Shown here: piece after piece, positions 57,141 through 64,000 of the stretch
How positions within the stretch are numbered: the first letter of the stretch is position 1
Layout: every line of letters begins with the position of its first letter
NCBI RefSeq assembly: GCF_000153705.1
Contig: NZ_DS022272.1
Coordinates: forward strand, 3,566,432 to 3,630,431
DNA length: 64,000 nt
Reading direction: 5' to 3'
DNA from: Fulvimarina pelagi HTCC2506
GTDB taxonomy: Bacteria > Pseudomonadota > Alphaproteobacteria > Rhizobiales > Rhizobiaceae
Made by a program: the position numbers and the translations under genes
Notes under the pieces: model-generated
Seen by the model: the letters and a program-made list of their open reading frames with translations, nothing else
Told to the model about the DNA's origin: nothing
The model's database searches: none

Positions 57141-57922
57141 TCCTTGGCTGGATAGGGTGGAAGGGTGCGCTTCGGCTCGTTGGTGTATTCTATGGCCGTA
57201 AGATAGAGCCCATAAGGTGGCGCGACCGGGCCGCAGGCAGTGCGGTCCTTCGCTTTCAGCGCTTCGCTCACATCTGTCGCCGTCCAGCGGCCCTCGCCGA
57301 CGAGCTTTAGCGTGCCGGCGAAGGAGCGGATCTGGTTGTGCAGGAAGGACTGGGCCATCGCGACGATATGGATTTCCTCGCCGTTCGCCCTCACGACTTC
57401 CAGCTTTTCCAGCGTGCGGATGGGGTTTTTCGCCTGACAGTGGGTGGAGCGGAAAGTCGTAAAATCATGGGTGCCAGCGAGTACCTGCGCCGCCTCGTGC
57501 ATCGCCTCGGTGTCGAGCAATTTGGAGACCCACCATACTTTCCCACGGAGAATCGCCGCAGGAGCCCGGCGATTGAAGATGCGGTAGCGATACCAGCGCT
57601 TGCGGGCCGAGAAGCGCGCGTCGAAATCCGCACCCACCTCCTCGGCGCTTAAAATCACCACCGGCTCGTCGCGCATATGAGCGTTGAGGGCATCGCGCAC
57701 AGTGCCGCCGGCATAGGCTTTTGGCAGATCGATATGGGCGACCTGACCCGTCGCGTGGACGCCGGAATCGGTGCGGCCCGCCCCAAACAGTACCGGGTTC
57801 GTGCCGCAAAGCCGGTGGGCGGCCTCCTCGATCACCGCCTGCACCGAGGGCTCGTCCGCCTGCCGCTGCCAGCCGGCATAGGGGGTTCCGTCATATTCTA
57901 CTGTGAGTTTATACCTAGGCAT
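57137..57922 (-). CDS. truA: tRNA pseudouridine(38-40) synthase TruA
   Basis: 261 residues. [20 protein letters not shown] is the canonical TruA start, and the catalytic Asp lies in [32 protein letters not shown]-like stretch ([20 protein letters not shown]) and [17 protein letters not shown] follow. It makes pseudouridines in the anticodon arm. No Shine-Dalgarno precedes this start; the upstream bases instead carry the ribosome site of the divergent small gene at 57941. Confidence 0.97.
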   Translation of the reverse strand: MPRYKLTVEYDGTPYAGWQRQADEPSVQAVIEEAAHRLCGTNPVLFGAGRTDSGVHATGQVAHIDLPKAYAGGTVRDALNAHMRDEPVVILSAEEVGADFDARFSARKRWYRYRIFNRRAPAAILRGKVWWVSKLLDTEAMHEAAQVLAGTHDFTTFRSTHCQAKNPIRTLEKLEVVRANGEEIHIVAMAQSFLHNQIRSFAGTLKLVGEGRWTATDVSEALKAKDRTACGPVAPPYGLYLTAIEYTNEPKRTLPPYPAKD

Positions 57923-57940
57923 GTAAAGTCGGAGGACACG

Positions 57941-58171
57941 ATGGCTCTAATTCGCAATCTCGAAGAACGTCGCATGGAGAGAAACTCGCTCCATGAGGAG
58001 ATTTCAGCCTCTTATACGGTCTTTGAGCGAGACGGCAGAACCTTCATTCAAATCAATTCTTACGGCCGCAAAACGAGAGAGTTTCAGGGTAAAACAAGTC
58101 AAAGCATCCAGCTTGATCGCGTCGGGGCTGAGCAACTTCATAAGATACTTTCTGACGCTTTCGGATTTTAG
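57941..58171 (+). CDS. Small AT-richer protein (76 aa) wedged between truA and fmt
   Basis: 76 residues from ATG 57941 with GGAGG at 57931-57935. The sequence ([40 protein letters not shown], then [20 protein letters not shown] and a DAFGF end) resembles a widespread family of short hypothetical proteins with a conserved Q-I-x-[ST]-YG and G-K-x-SQ pattern. That family memory is weak. The DNA is clearly less GC-rich than truA and fmt. It lies on the opposite strand between them, its stop overlapping the fmt stop. Confidence 0.75.
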   Translation: MALIRNLEERRMERNSLHEEISASYTVFERDGRTFIQINSYGRKTREFQGKTSQSIQLDRVGAEQLHKILSDAFGF

Positions 58172-59121
58172 CCCAGCATCGTGCCTGCCGGGATTGCGAC
58201 GCCGCGCAGGAGATCGCTCGCGGCCATCGGCTTGCCGCCGGCCCGCTGCACTTCGAGAAGCCGCACTGCGTCTGACTTACAGGCGATCCTCAGCCCGTCG
58301 TCGAGCGTCATGCCGGGTTCGCCGTCGCCGGGCTCGGCGCGAGCCCGCAATATCTTGATCCGCTCCTGCCGCTGCCCGACGGGCAGTATGGTCCACGCCC
58401 CCGGAAAGGGCGAAAAAGCGTTGATCTGCCGGGCAACGTCCGAACCGCGTAGCTTGAAGTTGATCCGCGCTTCCGCCTTGTCGATCTTGCGGGCATAGCA
58501 GGCATCGCGTCCGGTGCGCGCGGCGATGGCGTCCTGGTCCTCGAAGTGGAGAACCCCGGCCTGAAGCTTGGAAAGCGCGTCGACCATCAAGTCGGCGCAC
58601 ATGAAGGCCATGCGGTCGTGGAGTTCGCCTGCGGTCTCGGTTTCGCCGATGGTGGTTTCCATGGTGCGGGCGACGGGACCGGTGTCAAGGCCGGTCTCCA
58701 TGCGCATGATCATCATTCCGGTGGTCGTGTCGCCGGCCTGGATCGCCCGCTGGATCGGCGCGGCTCCGCGCCAGCGGGGCAGCAGCGAGCCGTGTCCGTT
58801 GAGGCAGCCATGCTTCGGCGCGCCAAGCACGGCCTCGGGCAGGAGAAGTCCGTAGGCGACGACCACAGCGACATCGAACTCGTAGGCCGCGAATGCCCAG
58901 CGCTCCGCCTCGTCGCGGAAATTCGAAGGGGTATGGACTTTCAGCCCGAGCAAATCAGCCGTTTGGTGAACGGGGGAGGGCGTCACCTCCAACCCCCGCC
59001 GCCCCGCCTTGCGCGGCGGCTGGGTGTAGACGCAGGCGACCTCGTGGCCGGCCCGATGCACGGCCTTGAGCGTCGGGACTGCGAATTCTGGCGTTCCCAT
59101 GAATGCGAGCTTGAGCGACAT
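58168..59121 (-). CDS. fmt: Methionyl-tRNA formyltransferase
   Basis: 317 residues. Formyl-THF binding and catalytic signatures: LKLAFMGTPEFAVPTLKAVH, GLLLPEAVLGAPKHGCLNGH with GSLLPRWRGAAPIQRAIQAG (SLLPRWRGAAPI is diagnostic), and MMIMRMETGLDTGPV. It formylates initiator Met-tRNA. def, normally adjacent, is not in the window. The gene ends on bases shared with the small gene on the other strand. Confidence 0.98.
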   Translation of the reverse strand: MSLKLAFMGTPEFAVPTLKAVHRAGHEVACVYTQPPRKAGRRGLEVTPSPVHQTADLLGLKVHTPSNFRDEAERWAFAAYEFDVAVVVAYGLLLPEAVLGAPKHGCLNGHGSLLPRWRGAAPIQRAIQAGDTTTGMMIMRMETGLDTGPVARTMETTIGETETAGELHDRMAFMCADLMVDALSKLQAGVLHFEDQDAIAARTGRDACYARKIDKAEARINFKLRGSDVARQINAFSPFPGAWTILPVGQRQERIKILRARAEPGDGEPGMTLDDGLRIACKSDAVRLLEVQRAGGKPMAASDLLRGVAIPAGTMLG

Positions 59122-59309
59122 GGTACGGTGTTAGCCGTGATGGATGGGGGTGGCAATCGGAAAGGTCCGCTCTCGCGGGGAGTCACCCTCGGGCGCTTCC
59201 TTAAGGGTTCAGCGCGGAAAATGCGCCTACCGCCGCAGCTCCATGTCGCTACCCTGGCGCCGTATACCCGGGGCAGAGCCCGTATATGACGGGAGTTGAT
59301 GCGGTCGGT

Positions 59310-59963
59310 CTATTCCGCCAGCATACCAAGCGCTGCCTGCAACTCGTCCAGTCCCGACCGCTTCTCTGAGGACGTCGCCAGGATCCCCGGATAGGCCGCC
59401 GGCCTTTTGCGGATCGCCTCTTCCGTCGCTGCGATCAGCTTCGGGACGCCGGTCGGTTTGATCTTGTCGATCTTGGTCAGCACGATCTGGTAGGACATCG
59501 CCGCCTTGTCGAGGAGCTTCAGCACTTCCTCGTCGTTCGCCTTGATGCCGTGGCGGGCGTCTATGAGCACGAAGACGCGCTTCAGGGTGGGGCGGCCACG
59601 CAGATAGTCGAAGACGAGCTCGGTCCAGGCATCGACCTTTTCCTTCGGGGCCTGGGCGTAGCCGTAGCCCGGCATGTCGACGATGGCGATCGGCGGCAAT
59701 TCGGTGGTCTCGCCGCCGAAGCCGTCGGGCACGAAGAAATTGAGCTCCTGCGTGCGCCCTGGCGTGTTGGAGGTGCGCGCAAGCCCCTTCTGGCCGAGGA
59801 GGGCGTTGATCAGCGAGGACTTGCCGACGTTGGAGCGGCCCGCGAAAGCGACCTCCGGCGGGCCTTCCGGTGGCAGGAACTTCATTGCCGGTACGCCGCG
59901 CACGAAGACCCAAGGCTGGCCGAAGAGTTTCGGGTTACTTCCTCTACCATTCTGATCCGTCAT
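59310..59963 (-). CDS. engB: Ribosome biogenesis GTPase EngB (YsxC/YihA)
   Basis: 217 residues from ATG 59963; the longer in-frame ORF is read-through of the preceding gene. G motifs: [20 protein letters not shown] (P-loop), [25 protein letters not shown] (G3) and LTKIDKIKP (G4). EngB assists 50S assembly. Its start overlaps the end of the acetyltransferase gene (ATGA), so it is coupled to it. Confidence 0.97.
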   Translation of the reverse strand: MTDQNGRGSNPKLFGQPWVFVRGVPAMKFLPPEGPPEVAFAGRSNVGKSSLINALLGQKGLARTSNTPGRTQELNFFVPDGFGGETTELPPIAIVDMPGYGYAQAPKEKVDAWTELVFDYLRGRPTLKRVFVLIDARHGIKANDEEVLKLLDKAAMSYQIVLTKIDKIKPTGVPKLIAATEEAIRKRPAAYPGILATSSEKRSGLDELQAALGMLAE

Positions 59964-60619
59964 GCCATCGATTTCCGTTGCTTTGCGACCTGTTCGAGCG
60001 CGTCGAGATCGTCGCCGCGGATCAGATCGAGATTGCTGCTGATCTCTTCCGCGCTCCAGGTCCACCAGGCGATCGCAAGGAGCCGTGCAATGGTTTCCTC
60101 GTTGTAGCGCATCCTGATCACCCGCGCCGGATTTCCTCCGACGACCGCATAGGCGGGCACGTTCGAGACCAACGTCGAATTCGTTGCGACGATCGCGCCC
60201 GCGCCGATGGTGACGCCGGGCATGACGGTGCAGTCCATACCGAACCAGACGTCGTCTTCGATTTTCGTATCGCCCCGGCTTTGACCGGTCCAGGACGCCA
60301 TGTCGAAGCCTTTTTCCCACCCTTCCCCGAAGATGTTGAACGGGTAGGTCGAAAAACCGCCCATGGCGTGGTTGGCACCGTTCATCACGAAACGCGTACC
60401 CGATCCGATCGCAACGAACCGGCCGATGACCAAACGGTCGCCGTAGAAATCGAAGTGGTGGAGCACGTTGCGCTCCTCGAAGCGCTCGGCGCCGTCAGGG
60501 TCGTCGTAATAGCTGAAATTCCCGACTTCGATATTCGGCTTGGTAATGAAGTTCTTCAGGAATACTACGCGAGGAAAGCCGGCAAGCGGATAGAGCGCGT
60601 CTGGGTTGGGGCCGTGCAT
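59960..60619 (-). CDS. CatB/Vat-type xenobiotic acetyltransferase (hexapeptide)
   Basis: 219 residues. Left-handed beta-helix family: [60 protein letters not shown] (with the conserved His), then [20 protein letters not shown] and [20 protein letters not shown]. Enzymes of this group O-acetylate streptogramin or chloramphenicol, or have unknown housekeeping substrates. It is inserted between yidC and engB, which are normally adjacent. Confidence 0.9.
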   Translation of the reverse strand: MHGPNPDALYPLAGFPRVVFLKNFITKPNIEVGNFSYYDDPDGAERFEERNVLHHFDFYGDRLVIGRFVAIGSGTRFVMNGANHAMGGFSTYPFNIFGEGWEKGFDMASWTGQSRGDTKIEDDVWFGMDCTVMPGVTIGAGAIVATNSTLVSNVPAYAVVGGNPARVIRMRYNEETIARLLAIAWWTWSAEEISSNLDLIRGDDLDALEQVAKQRKSMA

Positions 60620-60777
60620 GATGGGATCCTGACGTTCCGAGGATAAAACAAGCGCGCCGCCGGCTCAAATGGCCGGTCTTGTCCGGAAGAATGGAGTTCC
60701 GGCTGATTTGCGCCTGAGCGAAAGGTCAGGTGTTCATCGGACGTAACGCCTCCCTGGTTCTTTCGGGACCGTATACG

Positions 60778-60807
60778 GGAAAAGGCGGATCGGATCGACC
60801 CGCCTTT
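60778..60807 (-). terminator. Terminator after yidC
   Basis: On the minus strand AAAGGCGG (60807-60800) pairs with CCGCCTTT (60788-60781), loop about 11 nt, followed by a short T-run then CCC. It ends the rpmH-rnpA-yidC transcript ahead of the acetyltransferase gene. Confidence 0.65.
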
Positions 60808-60840
60808 TCGTGGATGTGCGCATCGAAGAAACGTCCGGCG

Positions 60841-62652
60841 TCAACTCTCGGACGGCTTCTCCTTCCGTTTGAACATGCCGCGCAGGTTGTCGAAAAGCTC
60901 GATCTTCGCCCCGTTGCGCTTCATGATCACGCTCTGCTGGATGATCGACAGGAAGTTGTTCCAGGTCCAGTAGATCACAAGGCCGGCCGGGAAGGTCGCG
61001 AGCATGAAGGTGAAGACAACGGGCATCCAGGTGAAGATCATCGCCTGGGTCGGGTCCGGCGGTGTCGGGTTGAGCCGCATCTGGATGAACATGGTAAGGC
61101 CCATGAGCAGCGGCCAGACGCCGATCAACAGAATGCCAGGAACGTCGTAGGGCAGAAGCCCAAAGAGGTTGAAGATGCTCGTAGGGTCCGGCGCGGCCAG
61201 ATCCTGAATCCAGCCAAAGAACGGCGCGTGACGCATTTCGATCGTCACGTAGAGCACCTTGTAGAGCGCAAAGAAGACCGGGATCTGGATAAGGATAGGC
61301 CAACAGCCCGCCGCCGGATTGATCTTCTCCGATCGGTAGAGCTGCATCATCTCCTGTTGCTGCTTCTGCCGGTCGTCCTTGAAGCGCTCGCGCAGTTCCA
61401 TGACCTTTGGCTGGATGGTCTTCATCCGTGCCATGGACTTGTAGGATTTGTTGGCGAGCGGGAAGAAGATGAGCTTCAGGATCACCGTGACCGCAAGGAT
61501 CGCAATACCGAAATTGCCGACGAGACGGTAGATGTAGTCAAGCGCCGTAAACATCGGCCGCGTGATGAAATAGAACCAGCCCCAGTCGATGAGCTGGCCG
61601 AACTGGCGGATATTCAGCTGCTCTTCATAGGCGTTGATCTTGTCCACTTCCTTCGCGCCGGCGAAGGTGCGGTTGACCATACTCGCAGCGGCGCCAGGCG
61701 CGATCGAGACCGGATCGGAAACGAATTCGGTCTGATAATGGCTGCGGCCATTGGTGCGATAAAGAAACTGGGATTCGAAGTCGCGGCCCACTTCGGGAAC
61801 GAGGGCGGTCGCCCAGTATTTGTCGGTGATGCCAAGCCAGCCGCCGCCGGAGGATGCCGGCTGGCGCAGCCGGGTGTCGTCTTCGATGTCGGAATAGGAG
61901 ACCTCGTCGAGGCCCTCTTCGCCGAAGACGCCGAGCAGACCTTCAAAGAGCACGAAAGCGGCTGCAACTTCCGGTTTGGAATAGCGGGCGATCCGGCCGT
62001 AAGGCGAAACCTGCACTGCAGCATCGCCGGTGTTCTCGACCGTGTCCTCGTAGGTGAACATGAAATTGTCGTCCACCGAGATACGGCGGGTCACGGTGAG
62101 CCCGCTTTCGGTGGTCGCAGTGAGTGTCACCGGTGTGTCCGGAGTGAGTTCAGCGCCGTCCTCGGCTTGCCATTCGGTATTCGCACCGACGAGTTGGCCC
62201 GTTCCGGGTTGGATGAGGCCGTATTCGGCGAAATAGCCGTTCGGCAGTTCTTCGGGCGAGAGAAGAACGATGGTCGGTGAGCTGTCGTCTACCGTCTCGT
62301 GATAGTGTTTCAGGCGCAGATCGTCGAGGCGGGCGCCGGTGAGATTGATCGATCCCGTCAGTTCCGGCGTGTCGATGGTCACGCGGTTGCCGCCTGCAAT
62401 GACTTGCTCGCGGCTCTGGTTCTGCGGCAGATTCGGGCTCGGCACCATGCTTTCGCGCCCGGACGGCGCGGTCAGACTGTCCTGATCGGAGCCGGCCGGC
62501 GTCTGAGGCGTCTGCAGCGAGCCTTCGTTCTGGGCGATCTCGTTCTGGCGCTGCTGCTCGTCCATGCGCGGCCCGATGACGAGGAACTGCCATCCGACCA
62601 GAACCATGATCGACAGAGCCATCGCAATCAAGAAGTTGCGGTTCATTTCCAT
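60841..62652 (-). CDS. yidC: Membrane protein insertase YidC
   Basis: 603 residues. N-terminal membrane anchor (FLIAMALSIMVLVGWQFLVI), a Gram-negative-type periplasmic domain (residues about 60-345) and five C-terminal transmembrane segments with YKSMARMKTIQPKVMELRER, a PAAGCWPILIQIPVFFALYK region and the final KRKEKPSES tail. It inserts proteins into the inner membrane with or without SecYEG. rnpA is 4 bp upstream; YidD is not evident between them. Confidence 0.98.
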   Translation of the reverse strand: MEMNRNFLIAMALSIMVLVGWQFLVIGPRMDEQQRQNEIAQNEGSLQTPQTPAGSDQDSLTAPSGRESMVPSPNLPQNQSREQVIAGGNRVTIDTPELTGSINLTGARLDDLRLKHYHETVDDSSPTIVLLSPEELPNGYFAEYGLIQPGTGQLVGANTEWQAEDGAELTPDTPVTLTATTESGLTVTRRISVDDNFMFTYEDTVENTGDAAVQVSPYGRIARYSKPEVAAAFVLFEGLLGVFGEEGLDEVSYSDIEDDTRLRQPASSGGGWLGITDKYWATALVPEVGRDFESQFLYRTNGRSHYQTEFVSDPVSIAPGAAASMVNRTFAGAKEVDKINAYEEQLNIRQFGQLIDWGWFYFITRPMFTALDYIYRLVGNFGIAILAVTVILKLIFFPLANKSYKSMARMKTIQPKVMELRERFKDDRQKQQQEMMQLYRSEKINPAAGCWPILIQIPVFFALYKVLYVTIEMRHAPFFGWIQDLAAPDPTSIFNLFGLLPYDVPGILLIGVWPLLMGLTMFIQMRLNPTPPDPTQAMIFTWMPVVFTFMLATFPAGLVIYWTWNNFLSIIQQSVIMKRNGAKIELFDNLRGMFKRKEKPSES

Positions 62653-62656
62653 CGGG

Positions 62657-63043
62657 CTAAACCTCTGACGCCGACGCGTCTTGACGCTGATTTTTGGATG
62701 GCCCGGATTTGGCTGGATCGAAACGGCTGAACCGCCGGGACAACTCGTCTTTCAGGGTTACGAACGCGACGTTAAGCACATCGCGGCGTGCGACGATCAC
62801 GTAGTCCACACCGTTCCTCATCTCAGAACCAGCAGCGGTGCGAATAGCCTCGCGCAGTCGCCGTCTGATCCGGTTTCTGGCAACGGCATTGCCAACCTTC
62901 TTCGTCACCGTCAACCCAAAGCGGGGCGGCTCGTCGTCGCCTCGAACAAGGGTTTCGATAAAGAAATAAGGGCCGTTCAAACGACGGCCCCGGCGCGCGG
63001 CTAGAAATTCGGAGCGCTTGGTGAGCCGACCCGCCTTCGTCAA
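62657..63043 (-). CDS. rnpA: Ribonuclease P protein component
   Basis: 128 residues from a TTG start with AAGGGACGG upstream; no ATG fits. RnpA core: RLTKRSEFLAARRGRRLNGP, RFGLTVTKKVGNAVARNRIR, RRLREAIRTAA. The RNR motif (NAVARNRIRRRLRE) contacts the RNA subunit. Normal position between rpmH and yidC. Confidence 0.96.
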   Translation of the reverse strand: MTKAGRLTKRSEFLAARRGRRLNGPYFFIETLVRGDDEPPRFGLTVTKKVGNAVARNRIRRRLREAIRTAAGSEMRNGVDYVIVARRDVLNVAFVTLKDELSRRFSRFDPAKSGPSKNQRQDASASEV

Positions 63044-63114
63044 ACCGTCCCTTTCTGGCGCCGGGACGGATGCTCACTCCTGAGCGGGCCGATCCCGTTC
63101 AGCGGCTTCCGACC

Positions 63115-63249
63115 TCAGGCCGAGAGACGCTTGCGGCCCTTGGAACGACGCGAAGCGATGACCTTGCGGCCGCCGACTGTCGCCATGCGCGAACGGAAAC
63201 CGTGACGGCGTTTGCGGACGAGTTTGGATGGCTGGTAAGTGCGCTTCAT
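63115..63249 (-). CDS. rpmH: 50S ribosomal protein L34
   Basis: 44 residues, exactly the bacterial length. Translation from ATG 63249 gives [20 protein letters not shown], then [20 protein letters not shown] and an RLSA end: the invariant L34 sequence. It heads the rpmH-rnpA-yidC transcript. Confidence 0.98.
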   Translation of the reverse strand: MKRTYQPSKLVRKRRHGFRSRMATVGGRKVIASRRSKGRKRLSA

Positions 63250-63516
63250 GGATTTTTCCCGCAGTTGCGAAACATGCGGGCCCTTCGTGTCGAATAGTCT
63301 CTTGAACCGGTGCGGATCGGGGGCTCGCTGCGCGCAACAAAACCGCGCACGTAACGCCGTCCGCTCGTGGGGCGCTTATAAGAGCGATCCATCGCGAAAG
63401 TCAACGAACCGATCGCTGTCGTTCCGACGTAGCTTTCGAGAGAAACATCAATTGGACGTCGCGCCGCAAGGTGGACGCGGCAACAGAACGTGACCTCGGA
63501 AAAGGAATGATCAACG

Positions 63517-64000
63517 ATGACGGTGAGCGAAGAAGCAGACGGAACTGCGGAAAAGTCGTGGGTGCAGCGGCTGTGGCCGATCGCGATCATTTGCGTCGTG
63601 CTGGGCCTCGCTTTTGCCTTCGATCTTCACCGCTACCTGTCGCTTCAGGCCTTTCTCGAAAGCCGCGAGGCCCTGAAGGCATTCGTGGCGGACAACATGC
63701 TCCTGGCGGGGCTCGGATACATCCTCATCTATGCCGTCCTCGTCGCGATCGCCTTCCCCGCCGCTTCGATCATCACCATTGCGGCGGGTTTCGTGTTCGG
63801 CTGGCTCGTCGGCGGGATCCTGACGGTGGTCGGTGCGACGATTGGGGCTGCCGCGATCTTCCTTGCTGCAAAGCACGCCTTCGGGGACGTTCTGCGCAGA
63901 AAGGCCGGCGGAGCGATCAAGCGATTCGCGGAGGGCTTCCAGAACGACGCCTTCTCCTACCTCTTCGTTCTGAGATTGACGCCCGTTCTGCCGTTCTTCG
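63517..64000 (+). CDS. TVP38/TMEM64 (VTT domain) membrane protein, 3' end cut off
   Basis: At least 161 residues from ATG 63517, with AAAGGA 10 nt upstream. One N-terminal membrane helix (LWPIAIICVVLGLAFAFDLH), then LGYILIYAVLVAIAFPAASI and IAAGFVFGWLVGGILTVVGA with TIGAAAIFLAAKHAFGD, the conserved FGW-x-G loop, and LRLTPVLPFF at the edge. These are SNARE-associated/DedA-related lipid scramblase-like proteins. Divergent from rpmH. The remainder lies beyond the window. Confidence 0.9.
   Translation, partial: MTVSEEADGTAEKSWVQRLWPIAIICVVLGLAFAFDLHRYLSLQAFLESREALKAFVADNMLLAGLGYILIYAVLVAIAFPAASIITIAAGFVFGWLVGGILTVVGATIGAAAIFLAAKHAFGDVLRRKAGGAIKRFAEGFQNDAFSYLFVLRLTPVLPFF

Noticed and set aside
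60730-62280. 516-codon frame on the plus strand over yidC
   Set aside because: Antisense shadow of yidC with Arg/Glu/Asp-rich low-complexity product.

Overview
This 64 kb window is chromosomal DNA of an alphaproteobacterium, almost certainly in the order Hyphomicrobiales (Rhizobiales). The support is gene content and order: a rhizobial-type flagellar cluster with motE and a DUF1217 gene, a NadQ-nadABC block, rplU-rpmA-obgE-proB-proA-nadD, tolQRAB-pal-cpoB-tilS, HDAC-xseB-dxs-tlyA-rlmD, and rpmH-rnpA-yidC-engB. Coding DNA is GC-rich with dense overlapping starts and stops. The genus cannot be fixed from the sequence; an Aurantimonadaceae-like marine member is a guess only.

Layout. 1-11.7 kb: flagellar genes (DUF1217, motA, fliM, a DUF6468/PflI-like gene, fliN, fliG, flhB, a hypothetical, a GST-like gene, flgB, flgC, fliE, flgG, flgA, flgI, motE, flgH). 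11.7-12.8 kb: two TadE/TadG-type pseudopilins on the minus strand. 13.0-17.7 kb: NadQ-like regulator and de novo NAD genes nadABC, with a palindromic operator candidate over the nadA promoter. 17.8-24.7 kb: rplU, rpmA, GNAT, DUF3833, obgE, proB, DUF6653, proA, nadD. 24.7-27.7 kb: tctCBA tripartite tricarboxylate transporter (minus). 27.8-36.1 kb: tolQ-tolR-tolA-tolB-pal-(MarR insertion)-cpoB-tilS (minus). 36.6-42.0 kb: a class A PBP, a 1.15 kb non-coding interval with REP-like tandem repeats, then ftsH. 42.1-49.0 kb: HDAC-like deacetylase, xseB, dxs, tlyA, rlmD, dedA, trmD. 49.2-57.1 kb: accessory metabolism (sodium:solute symporter, two aldo/keto reductases, Fe-alcohol dehydrogenase, FAH-family enzyme, DUF6064), including a decayed dehydrogenase and a two-gene operon of tiny paralogous basic proteins. 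57.1-64 kb: truA, a wedged-in small gene, fmt, engB, a CatB-type acetyltransferase, yidC, rnpA, rpmH and a partial TVP38-family membrane protein.

The conserved blocks work as expected: flagellum assembly and motor, NAD and proline synthesis, ribosome and tRNA maturation, Tol-Pal envelope energisation, and isoprenoid and cell-wall synthesis. The novelty lies in what has been slotted between them. The strongest candidate for something undescribed is the operon of two short ORFs at 50.93-51.23 kb. They encode 41- and 44-residue Arg-rich paralogues, each with its own Shine-Dalgarno, followed by a strong intrinsic terminator. Other insertions are the small AT-richer gene between fmt and truA, the MarR gene between pal and cpoB, and the acetyltransferase between yidC and engB. 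No tRNA, rRNA, CRISPR array or intact insertion sequence was seen.
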